Positions 17,052-24,453 of a stretch of DNA of 34,743 nt are shown piece by piece (the stretch's first letter is position 1; each line of letters opens with the position of its first letter). Source of the DNA: Saprospiraceae bacterium. Its GTDB lineage: Bacteria; Bacteroidota; Bacteroidia; Chitinophagales; Saprospiraceae. Made by a program: the position numbers and the translations under genes. The notes beneath the pieces are model-generated. The model saw nothing but the letters and a program-made list of their open reading frames with translations. It was not told where the DNA came from and did not search any database. The stretch is taken from contig JANQRV010000297.1 in the NCBI GenBank assembly GCA_028284395.1, positions 1-34,743 of the forward strand. Direction: 5' to 3'.

Positions 17052-19022
17052 ATGTTCATTGCAAAGAAATATATCGGTGTTTTTCTCTCTGGCTTGGCAA
17101 TATTAGTAAGTGTAGTTTTACACGGGCAAGAGAAATTAAAGTTCTATGTACCATTGATTGAATCAAAGCTAGACCAAGTTCCTCCAAAAATAGATCAATC
17201 CGGGGCAGGATTGATCGTTGGAGAAACAGGAGGAACTCTTTATGTAGTAACGGCGGCCCATGTAATCCGTGGGGCAGTAGAGGTCGAATTAACACTATAT
17301 AAAGATTCAATAAGAAAATATCCCGCCAGAGTAATCAAGGAAGATCACATCTTGGATTTGGCTGTTGTTACTATAGAGAATAGTAATCCTATAAGAATGC
17401 TTCCACTTAATCTCAAGATGGAGCAAGGTATTATCCGACTACAAACGATTCCAAGGAGCATTAATGGGGCGAATAATGATGTCCTTTCAATTGGACACCC
17501 CACCGGCGAACGTTGGGCAACCATTCCGAATAAAATGCTAGGATCGAGACGTGACCACACTATCGGTATAACGGGAACTGGAATCACGACTGGATGTTCC
17601 GGAGGCCCTGTGTTTGGATTGACGGGATGGGAACTTATTGGCATGGTGAAGGAGGATACTGAGGCCGGTGCTGTTTGTATCAAAGCTTCTAAAATAAAGC
17701 AAAAACTGGAAGAATGGGGTGTTCCAAACAATTTATTGTTTAGGACCGAGGACTGGTGGTTGGCATTGGACAACAGTTGGAAAAATCATTTTGCTAAGAA
17801 ATATCCTCTCACATTCCGAGCTTATGTAGGGGATCAGAGAAAAGTCCCCCAAGAAGCTTTTTTTGAGGAATTATTTACGCAAAATGAGTTTGATTGCAAT
17901 GACTGTGGAATCAATGACCTAAATCCAATGGCTAGATTTGGGGAATTGGAGGAATTGACTCTTCGGGACAACCAAATTGTGGATCTTAGCCCTCTGGCTA
18001 ACCTAAAGAAGTTGAGGAAACTGGACCTCAGATTCAATCATATTAGCTCAATTCAATCAATCGAGAACCTTATCGACTTGGAAGAAATTAATATGACTGG
18101 GAATGAATTATTGATGGATCTATCCCCAGTTAAGAACTTGCATAAACTAAAACGTGTAAACTTTTCATTGACTGGGGTGCGTTCAATAAGGGCGCTTGAA
18201 CTCTTACAAGGATTGAAAAAAATTCAGATATTTCTTACTAATGTACCAAGAGAAGAAATAAGAAGGTTCAAAAAAAAGAAGGGAGTCAAAATAGCTTTTC
18301 GTCATAGATGGGAAGGGCTTCCGCATTTGCTCGCCATACTGGAAAACCGCCAACACTGGGCTAAAGAAAGCCCATTTAGTATAGAGTCTGAAGAAATCAC
18401 CCATACTCCACAAAAAGATAATCAACTTTCCTCAAGCTACGACAATTTTGACCATAGACAAACTGGTTCAAGTTTGAAGCCTGAAAAAGACTCTGAAATT
18501 GAGGTCGATGAAAATAAAGAATCGTTGGAACACGTTTCTGATCCACAGCCTCAAAGGGAGATTGATAACTCGGAGTTAAGAAAATCCTCTGTTATAGGCA
18601 TACCACAAAAAGAATCTGGTTTAGATGAGGTTCAGGAAAAACTAAGTGTAGATCACAATAAGAAGCCCGAAAAGAGAATTGATACCAGACCTGAGCCAGA
18701 GAGGGACTCTTCTAGCAAATCGGTCGAAGAGCAGCTCAAATCTCTTCTGCAAGATCGTAGATTCCGCGAAACAGAGAGGTTTGCCGCTACCGAGTTGGGT
18801 AAAGATCCAGGTAATCATTTATATCGTGTGTATGTTGTCTTGGGTTTAGCCTACCAAGGCCAGTTTGAGAAGGCTCGCCAACTCTGGTTCCTCTTCAAAA
18901 GAAGAACCCTCCGTGATGGACAAAACTTTACGGATAAAATACTAGATGAAATACGGATGCTGGACAATCGGGGTGTGTCGAACCCGACCGTGAAAAAATT
19001 CCGGGATTTGATAGCTCGGTAA
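17052..19022 (+). CDS. Exported trypsin-like serine protease with leucine-rich repeats
   Basis: The protein has 656 residues. A signal peptide (about 1-25) precedes an S1C-type trypsin domain (about 45-225) with a complete triad: H70 in VTAAHVI, D102 in ILDLAVV and S183 in TTGCSGGPVF. Residues 284-396 are leucine-rich repeats (LEELTLRDNQIVDLSPL and LRKLDLRFNHISSI are canonical), preceded by a cysteine-containing cap (EFDCNDCGI). A charged, low-complexity linker (about 430-560) leads to a helical TPR-like C-terminus (about 562-656, with YQGQFEKARQLW). It should act in the periplasm or at the cell surface. It is the last gene of the operon, 12 bases after paralogue B. Trypsin modules next to EAD and CHAT proteins are known in bacterial immunity-like loci; the LRR would supply target recognition (inference). 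Confidence 0.85.
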   Translation: MFIAKKYIGVFLSGLAILVSVVLHGQEKLKFYVPLIESKLDQVPPKIDQSGAGLIVGETGGTLYVVTAAHVIRGAVEVELTLYKDSIRKYPARVIKEDHILDLAVVTIENSNPIRMLPLNLKMEQGIIRLQTIPRSINGANNDVLSIGHPTGERWATIPNKMLGSRRDHTIGITGTGITTGCSGGPVFGLTGWELIGMVKEDTEAGAVCIKASKIKQKLEEWGVPNNLLFRTEDWWLALDNSWKNHFAKKYPLTFRAYVGDQRKVPQEAFFEELFTQNEFDCNDCGINDLNPMARFGELEELTLRDNQIVDLSPLANLKKLRKLDLRFNHISSIQSIENLIDLEEINMTGNELLMDLSPVKNLHKLKRVNFSLTGVRSIRALELLQGLKKIQIFLTNVPREEIRRFKKKKGVKIAFRHRWEGLPHLLAILENRQHWAKESPFSIESEEITHTPQKDNQLSSSYDNFDHRQTGSSLKPEKDSEIEVDENKESLEHVSDPQPQREIDNSELRKSSVIGIPQKESGLDEVQEKLSVDHNKKPEKRIDTRPEPERDSSSKSVEEQLKSLLQDRRFRETERFAATELGKDPGNHLYRVYVVLGLAYQGQFEKARQLWFLFKRRTLRDGQNFTDKILDEIRMLDNRGVSNPTVKKFRDLIAR

Positions 19023-19080
19023 AGGAGAAGGTGGTACCTTATTGAGGTAGTTCATCTATTTGGACCTTTGACATTTCCTC

Positions 19081-19146
19081 ATGAACCGTTTTGTATCTTT
19101 GACTTTACTCTTGCTTTTTTGTAGTATTGGAGGGTATGACCACTAG
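19081..19146 (+). pseudogene. Signal-peptide stub (gene start remnant)
   Basis: An ATG at 19081 encodes MNRFVSLTLLLLFCSIGGYDH, a convincing export signal that stops at once (TAG at 19144-19146), overlapping the start of the nucleotidyltransferase gene. It looks like the 5' end of a lost secreted-protein gene against which the MntA-type gene is joined. It could be chance. Confidence 0.3.
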
Positions 19147-19435
19147 ATCTGACATTTTGGACTATATAAGAGAACACAAGGCTCATCTATTTGCTCAGTA
19201 TCACTTGAGCAAAATTGGTATATTTGGTTCGTTTGCCCGGGATGAACAAACTAGTGAGAGTGATATAGACCTGATCGTGGAATTTGAGCCAGGCACCGAA
19301 GATCTTTTTCAGCTAAAGTTGGCAATGAAGCAACTGTTTCGGGAGGTGTTTCAAAGAGAGGTCGATATCTGCCGAGAAAAATTTATCAAGCCTTATTACA
19401 AAAAACGAATCCTGAGAGATGCCATCTTTGCCTGA
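19136..19435 (+). CDS. mntA: MntA-type minimal nucleotidyltransferase (antitoxin)
   Basis: The 99-residue protein matches the minimal nucleotidyltransferase family. IGIFGSFARDEQTS gives the GSFAR motif (G31, S32), SDIDLIVEF supplies the two metal-binding aspartates (D43, D45) and REVDICRE the third (D77), followed by the typical lysine- and arginine-rich C-terminus (KRILRDAIFA). The ATG at 19136 is chosen over the TTG nine bases upstream. In HepT/MntA modules this enzyme transfers AMP groups to the HEPN toxin and so silences it. Here the gene overlaps by 17 bases a HepT-like frame that is truncated, so the antitoxin has survived without a full toxin. Confidence 0.85.
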   Translation: MTTRSDILDYIREHKAHLFAQYHLSKIGIFGSFARDEQTSESDIDLIVEFEPGTEDLFQLKLAMKQLFREVFQREVDICREKFIKPYYKKRILRDAIFA

Positions 19436-19574
19436 AAAAGACCGAGCCAACATTGAGGCAGGGCTGGATGCCATCCGTAAAATTGAAGCTTTCACTGAAA
19501 AAGTTCAGAATGCTGATCAGTTTTATGAAAATGAAATCGTTTTTGATGCCACCCATCTCCAAATCAGAGCTTAA
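19419..19574 (+). pseudogene. hepT: HepT (HEPN ribonuclease toxin) remnant
   Basis: The 51-residue frame starts inside the end of the mntA gene, the normal arrangement. DRANIEAGLDAIRKIEAFTE matches the first HEPN helix, and ADQFYENEIVFDATHLQI the second segment up to where intact proteins continue into the NLxxIGE helix. It stops there. The Rx4-6H ribonuclease motif, which lies in the missing half of about 60 residues, is absent, so it cannot be an active toxin. The following sequence in all three frames does not resume the family. Confidence 0.65.
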
Positions 19575-19582
19575 GGTATCAA

Positions 19583-19810
19583 GTGCAATTAGGGACTCCT
19601 GTAGAATTTTTCGAGAAATCCCCCAATCATGGAGCTTTGATCTTCCTCCCGTCTACGCATTACGTCTTTTACCGAGATGCCAGCGAGTTTGCTAAGCAGT
19701 CATCTATGGATCGAATAGCGTTTCATTTCCAGGAAAATGAAGGGAAAGGGATTTGGGCTTCTAGAGTAGTTAGCCCTTTTCTTCGTTTTGTAGATGCCCA
19801 CCTGATTTGA
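19583..19810 (+). CDS. Orphan ORF, unknown
   Basis: A frame open from 19547 to the stop at 19810 reads in part VQLGTPVEFFEKSPNHG, then LPSTHYVFYRDASEFAKQ and a C-terminus WASRVVSPFLRFVDAHLI. Its composition is protein-like, and it could be the C-terminal fragment of a gene whose front was lost at the HepT junction. No family recognised. The GTG at 19583 is only a possible start. Confidence 0.25.
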   Translation: MQLGTPVEFFEKSPNHGALIFLPSTHYVFYRDASEFAKQSSMDRIAFHFQENEGKGIWASRVVSPFLRFVDAHLI

Positions 19811-19878
19811 GACCACAAAACTCGTATTGAGACCATCCAGAAACACACCTTTCCTATTTTGGTCAAAACTCAAATCAC

Positions 19879-20403
19879 ATGTTGAAAAAAATAGTTTTGG
19901 CAACTTTATTCGCAGCAATGGTCCTTCCTAGTACGGGCCAATCCATCGAAGACCTGGATTTTTTAATCGGCACCTGGGAGGTCGAAGAAACCATCTTTCC
20001 GGGGCGAGACAATGAGTATCAGGAAAAAGGAACTCGAACCTGTGCTTATTATCTGAATGGAAGTTTTATCAAGTGCGAAGCATCGACGGTCGTCACGCAC
20101 ACCGGAAAGAAACGGGCGTATGCTTACTACATTAATTACGATCAAAAAGAGGATTGCTTTTGGGCGACCAATTTTGCGAATGACTTTCCATTGCACGGTC
20201 TGCACCAATGGTTTTTGGATAAAGAGCATCAACAGCTCATCGCCGTCACGCCTAAGAATGTACTTGGCGATCGCTTCTTTAGAGGTACGATTTCTTATGC
20301 CAATAAAGATCAAATCGTTTGGAATGGGTGGTCCAGTCGATTCAGAGCGTCGGATAAGGAGTGGCAGCATATTTTTCATGATGTGGCCACCAAAAAGCAA
20401 TAG
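19879..20403 (+). CDS. Secreted DUF1579-like protein, paralogue A
   Basis: The 174-residue protein has a signal peptide (MLKKIVLATLFAAMVLPSTGQ with cleavage near TGQ). The mature part opens with SIEDLDFLIGTWEVEETIFPG, matching the FLxGxW start of DUF1579-like/lipocalin-type domains. Later landmarks are CAYYLNGSFIKCE, AYYINYDQKEDCFWATNF, WFLDKEHQQLIAV and DQIVWNGWSSRFR. The fold is expected to be a small beta-barrel; no enzymatic residues are apparent. It is followed two bases after its stop by a close paralogue, so the pair is one transcription unit created by tandem duplication. Confidence 0.75.
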   Translation: MLKKIVLATLFAAMVLPSTGQSIEDLDFLIGTWEVEETIFPGRDNEYQEKGTRTCAYYLNGSFIKCEASTVVTHTGKKRAYAYYINYDQKEDCFWATNFANDFPLHGLHQWFLDKEHQQLIAVTPKNVLGDRFFRGTISYANKDQIVWNGWSSRFRASDKEWQHIFHDVATKKQ

Positions 20404-20405
20404 CG

Positions 20406-20918
20406 ATGAAAAAATACTTTGTTTTAGTCCTATTGATTTGGAGCCACCATGCAGACGCCCAATCCATCAAAGACCTGGACTTTCTAATTGGTCAATGGAC
20501 GGTCAACGAGACACTTTTCCCGGGCACGGACCACTCCTACACGGAAAATGGCAGTCGTGTCTGTACCTATTATTTGGAGGATAGTTTTATCAGATGCGAA
20601 TCATCAACGCTTTCCTCCAAAACCGGCAAAAAAAGAGCCTACACCTATTTGATCAACTACGACGAGCAACAAGACTGCTTTTGGGTAACGGCCTTGTCCA
20701 ATGATTTTCCCAAACACGACAAACAACAATGGTTCCTGGATAAGGAAAATGAACAGATCCTGGCGATCATTCCCCGCAGTGTTTTCAACAATCAATTCTT
20801 TCGGGCCACTATTTCCTTCAAGGATCGAAACCGACTGGTATGGGACGGTTGGTATAGTCAGTTTCGGGGCGATCGTGAATGGAGGTATATTATGAATGAT
20901 GTAGCTGTGAAACGATGA
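20406..20918 (+). CDS. Secreted DUF1579-like protein, paralogue B
   Basis: The 170-residue protein has a signal peptide (MKKYFVLVLLIWSHHADAQ). The mature part repeats paralogue A almost motif for motif: SIKDLDFLIGQWTVNETLFPG, CTYYLEDSFIRCESST, KTGKKRAYTYLINYDEQQDC without change of spacing, WFLDKENEQILAI, RLVWDGWYSQFR and a terminal MNDVAVKR. Both copies keep the cysteines in CxYYL and FI[KR]CE, plus the one before FW, suggesting disulphides in the exported protein. Function unknown. It is convergent with the lipoprotein gene that ends at 20996. Confidence 0.75.
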   Translation: MKKYFVLVLLIWSHHADAQSIKDLDFLIGQWTVNETLFPGTDHSYTENGSRVCTYYLEDSFIRCESSTLSSKTGKKRAYTYLINYDEQQDCFWVTALSNDFPKHDKQQWFLDKENEQILAIIPRSVFNNQFFRATISFKDRNRLVWDGWYSQFRGDREWRYIMNDVAVKR

Positions 20919-20995
20919 AATCTGTAGATTTGATATGCCCATAAAACTCTTTGACTGGAGTCTAGAGGCAATTCCAATGAAAACTACCCCCATTC

Positions 20996-21733
20996 CTAAA
21001 AAACTTCAATCAATACAGAATCCTTGATTTCAGTTCCATCTACAAGACCGATAATCCTTAGTGTACCGATAAATTCTAGGTCACCCGCATTGAAAATGAT
21101 ACTTACCTGACCGTTTTCATCGGATTTTAGAGCATCAGCTCTGAAACGCAAGCCATTCACATTGGTATTTGTAGAGTCATTTTTTACTTCAATCTTAACG
21201 GTAGTACCCGTCGATGGTAGTCCTTTTTTTGCACTTAGCTGGCCCTTAAGTAGTATTTCGTCCTGGAAGTTGTTGGCAATCCCAAACTTACTAGCGGAAA
21301 GTTTCAAGGATTCTGCTTCAGAAGGATCAAATGGGATGGACTCCGTTACCGCTACCCTGAGAATTTGAGCCGTTATTACCGCTGTATCGGAAGTTACAGG
21401 AGCTCTTAATACTACCGATGCTACCAGATCTGAATTGGTACTATCTGCCTCTGCTTTGATTGTAATAGATTGATTTTGATTTTTTACAAAATGCCCCAGA
21501 TTTGTTTGAAAGGTAATGTCTCTTTTATCTTCCTCCGCTTTTTTGGGGATAAAGGCATCGATCTCGACTGTATCCAGTCCATTGGCAAAACGTTGACTTT
21601 TATATATTTGAAGTCTTATTATTTGATCAGTAGTGACTAGAACTTCATCTTTTTCACAGCTCGGCAAGCAAATCAATAGAAGAAGATAGATAAGATGCAT
21701 TCTTCTATTCCCAATGATCGCATTAAATTTCAT
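20996..21733 (-). CDS. Lipoprotein with Ig-like domains, unknown function
   Basis: The protein has 245 residues when read from the ATG at 21733; an ATG at 21700 (MHLIYLLLLICLPSC) is an equally plausible start closer to the signal. The lipobox-like LICLPSC predicts lipidation at the cysteine, followed by the acidic CEKDE usual for Bacteroidota lipoproteins. Two beta-sandwich-like units follow: one with DTVEIDAFIPKKAEED and TFQTNLGHFV, and one with ILLKGQLSAKKGLPSTGTTV and DENGQVSIIFNAGDLEFIG. The DxNGxxxxxF pattern resembles bacterial Ig-like (Big_1-type) domains. It lies 80 bases downstream of the 630-aa exported protein on the same strand, probably one operon. Confidence 0.6.
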   Translation of the reverse strand: MKFNAIIGNRRMHLIYLLLLICLPSCEKDEVLVTTDQIIRLQIYKSQRFANGLDTVEIDAFIPKKAEEDKRDITFQTNLGHFVKNQNQSITIKAEADSTNSDLVASVVLRAPVTSDTAVITAQILRVAVTESIPFDPSEAESLKLSASKFGIANNFQDEILLKGQLSAKKGLPSTGTTVKIEVKNDSTNTNVNGLRFRADALKSDENGQVSIIFNAGDLEFIGTLRIIGLVDGTEIKDSVLIEVF

Positions 21734-21813
21734 GATCAACTAATTTATATGAAAGATGTTGTTAATATTGAAGGACGATGGTTTATCCGGCTATCGGAGG
21801 AGCCCTTATTTTC

Positions 21814-23706
21814 TTAATTAATAAAAAGACCAGAAAAACTCGAAATCAAGTTTCCAATGTTGATGTCTGCTTTAAAAGCGATATAGAAAGTGGCATCTAG
21901 GTTTTTGGTGCTAAATAAAGGGTTCGCATTATCAACGGAATTGTAAAGTAAGGCGCCTCCTGATAAACGCAGACCTGCTCTGGTGAAGGGCCATCGAAAT
22001 GCGGCACCGATCATCAAATTGGTATTGTTAAACAAGTCTTCCCTACTGTCCTCCAGATCTATGCTTCCAATGGTAGCTCCTATTTCAATCGCTGAATGGA
22101 ATTTGATTTGATTCCATAACCTATTATTGTCGTAGAGGTCGTTATCAATGTCCTTAAAGGATTTGTCTTTCTTGATGCTGCGCAGATTAATGTTGACGCC
22201 ATAAAAAGGTCTCAGCAATGTAGCTCCGTCCAATGTAAATCCGACAACACCAATATCGGGCTGCACCACGCCTTCAATGGAGCTTTCAAAATCCGGGCGA
22301 GAAGAGTATTCAGTGATGATCTCGAAGGAATTTAATTTTAGTTCATTCAAACTATGATTGATCTGACTTTTAACTCCTTCCGATAAAGACACAATGGATT
22401 CAATTACTTCACTGAGCTCAGTAATACATTTTATAGAATTACAAAAATCATATAGTGCCAACTCAGATTTTAGTTGAAGTAAAAGGGGGATGTTTTGCTC
22501 AATATGACTTAGTCTTTGTGAGAGGGTCTTGGCGTCGGAATCTATTTTTTCTGGGGATAATGATATCTCTCCCCTCACTAAACTTTCCAATTGCGAAGAA
22601 TTAAGTTCTTGCAATTTTCTGAATGTATGGCTGGTTGTATGAAAAACTCTTTTATTGCGGATTATTTCCATTTCAATGTCTTTGCAACACAAAGGTGCCT
22701 TCAATTTGGAGTGAATGGATGCTAGTTTTTTGCCAAATCCTTTGATTTGCTCTGGCTTTGCATCGGCAATCATTTTGAAAAGGTCAGGGAATAAAACAAA
22801 ATCGAGTTTTTTATCTTCAATCTTAAAAAAGATTGATAATTCTAAATACTTTATCAGAAAGGAGAGTGCTATTTTTTCCTTGTCATTTTCTTTCGTGACA
22901 ACTTCCTCAAATGCAATCCTCAGAGAATCAATTATCGACTGATCTGGGAAGGCCTTGCGAATTTCCTTAGCTAAACCCGAGGCTGCTTTTTTGAAATCCT
23001 TCTCAGAGTTTTGGGATTTAAGAATCTCTGACGTTGCTTTCACAAATTTCTTGTTTTCCTTTTTTTGAATCTGTCTACTCGGTCTGGGAACATCTTTCGG
23101 AAAGAGATACCCGAGTAGTTTACGCCTTTTCGTTGTCGGGGTATCAGAAATCACATCTAAAATTCCTATAAACAACCAATTCAGCTCCTGTGACACTTCT
23201 TTCGGAGGATTTACACAAGGCTCTTGGCTAAAAAAATGGCACTTGAGATTGTTCAGGCGCAAATCATTCACTTTTTCGAGTTCATTGCAAATATTATAAA
23301 GCGTTTCCAAGGTTGCCGAAGTTTTGGGATTTGATTTGTATTGTATGGTGATGTCGAATGTTTTACCGGGCGGTAGCGGCGGGACAAACATTACAATCTC
23401 CGTTTTTCCTGGTTGTGCTTTCGATGGGCGATTAACGGGAGGAATGGGCAATCGTAATTTGTCGTTCTTATTCCTGGTTAGCAATACGATTTCTATCGAA
23501 TCAGCTTCATATCCTTTGTCGACGGTATAAATGATGATGAAATTTTCATCGAAAGGAAAAGGCTTATCAGGTAACTTACTGAAGTTATCTATCCTGACAA
23601 CCACTTGTTCCCCAAACTCACTTTGTCCCTCTACTGTGAAGTTGCATATTAAAATAATGGCAATAGTAAAAATAAGTATTCTCGATTTTTTTAGGTAGTT
23701 TATCAT
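21814..23706 (-). CDS. Large exported protein of unknown function
   Basis: The 630-residue protein has a signal peptide (about 1-28, MINYLKKSRILIFTIAIIL and then CNFTVEGQ). An N-terminal beta-rich part with IIYTVDKGYEADSIEIVLL and a proline-rich segment (PIPPVNRP, VPPLPPGK) is followed by a long charged helical middle (about 160-460) including cysteines C155, C164 and a CC pair in APLCCKDIE. The C-terminal 140 residues carry glycine-rich alternating strands (IGVVGFTLDGATLL, IEIGATIGSIDL, MIGAAFRWPFTRAGLRLSG, FYIAFKADINIG) that resemble an outer-membrane barrel or an autotransporter-like end. I recognise no family. It is likely co-transcribed with the downstream lipoprotein. Confidence 0.7.
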   Translation of the reverse strand: MINYLKKSRILIFTIAIILICNFTVEGQSEFGEQVVVRIDNFSKLPDKPFPFDENFIIIYTVDKGYEADSIEIVLLTRNKNDKLRLPIPPVNRPSKAQPGKTEIVMFVPPLPPGKTFDITIQYKSNPKTSATLETLYNICNELEKVNDLRLNNLKCHFFSQEPCVNPPKEVSQELNWLFIGILDVISDTPTTKRRKLLGYLFPKDVPRPSRQIQKKENKKFVKATSEILKSQNSEKDFKKAASGLAKEIRKAFPDQSIIDSLRIAFEEVVTKENDKEKIALSFLIKYLELSIFFKIEDKKLDFVLFPDLFKMIADAKPEQIKGFGKKLASIHSKLKAPLCCKDIEMEIIRNKRVFHTTSHTFRKLQELNSSQLESLVRGEISLSPEKIDSDAKTLSQRLSHIEQNIPLLLQLKSELALYDFCNSIKCITELSEVIESIVSLSEGVKSQINHSLNELKLNSFEIITEYSSRPDFESSIEGVVQPDIGVVGFTLDGATLLRPFYGVNINLRSIKKDKSFKDIDNDLYDNNRLWNQIKFHSAIEIGATIGSIDLEDSREDLFNNTNLMIGAAFRWPFTRAGLRLSGGALLYNSVDNANPLFSTKNLDATFYIAFKADINIGNLISSFSGLFIN

Positions 23707-23766
23707 GATTTATTTCTGATTTTTGGGAATAAAACCTAATAATATATGTGTTAAAAATAGATTTTG

Positions 23767-24195
23767 TTATTTAATGCGGCTCAAGATTTCGAAATATTGG
23801 CTAAATGTATTATTGACTCCTCGGTCCTCACAGATCATTGGAGCCAACTTAACGGATTGGCTATCTGCACACATCAACGAAGGATCAGAATTTCTTTGAA
23901 GACGTCTACGCTCTTCATAATTTGCAATGCTATTGATTACTTCAAATGTGCCATCCTTGATCCATTTGTAAAAATAGTAGTAAACGGACTGCCAGGGATA
24001 CGGGCATAACCAACATTATTTCAAACTGTGCCATTTGGTCCCGGTACGGCACATCTGCATTGGGATGTTGACCACCTTGCTAAGATCAAGTCGGCGCTTA
24101 CGTTGCGTGTCAAGGAATTCTTTGATAATCCACCTCTGCGAGTTGGACAAGCTTTCCCATTGGGAGTCAGTCAACTCGTTAAATTGGACAACCAT
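23767..24195 (-). pseudogene. IS5-family transposase remnant
   Basis: On the minus strand from the ATG at 24195, one frame reads ELTDSQWESL, CRTGTKWHSLK, an in-frame TAA, then PWQSVYYYFYKWIKDGTFEV, and later CADSQSVKLAP. These are the N-terminal landmarks of IS5-type transposases, the last containing the first catalytic aspartate of the DDE triad. The frame then degenerates and ends at 23767. The second aspartate and glutamate and the C-terminal half are absent, and I could not find terminal inverted repeats. The element is an old, immobile fragment lying just upstream of the 630-aa protein gene. Confidence 0.8.
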
Positions 24196-24453
24196 ATCTT
24201 TTCTTTTTATTATGAACTATTTATCTAAAGATATGAACCAACTTCTTTGCAAGTCATTAACAACAGTTCAGTTTTCAAAACATCTTCTTATTTATTCATT
24301 ACGGGAAGATGCAGCAAAATAAATCAATAGACTAAATTCATAATGCTAAAAACAGTAGGAGTGTCATTTACTTAATGACGCACTATATCTATATTTTTTT
24401 CTGTATTTTTCTTGGTGCCAGTTTTTTACATGAATATTTTAAATAGTATTGTC

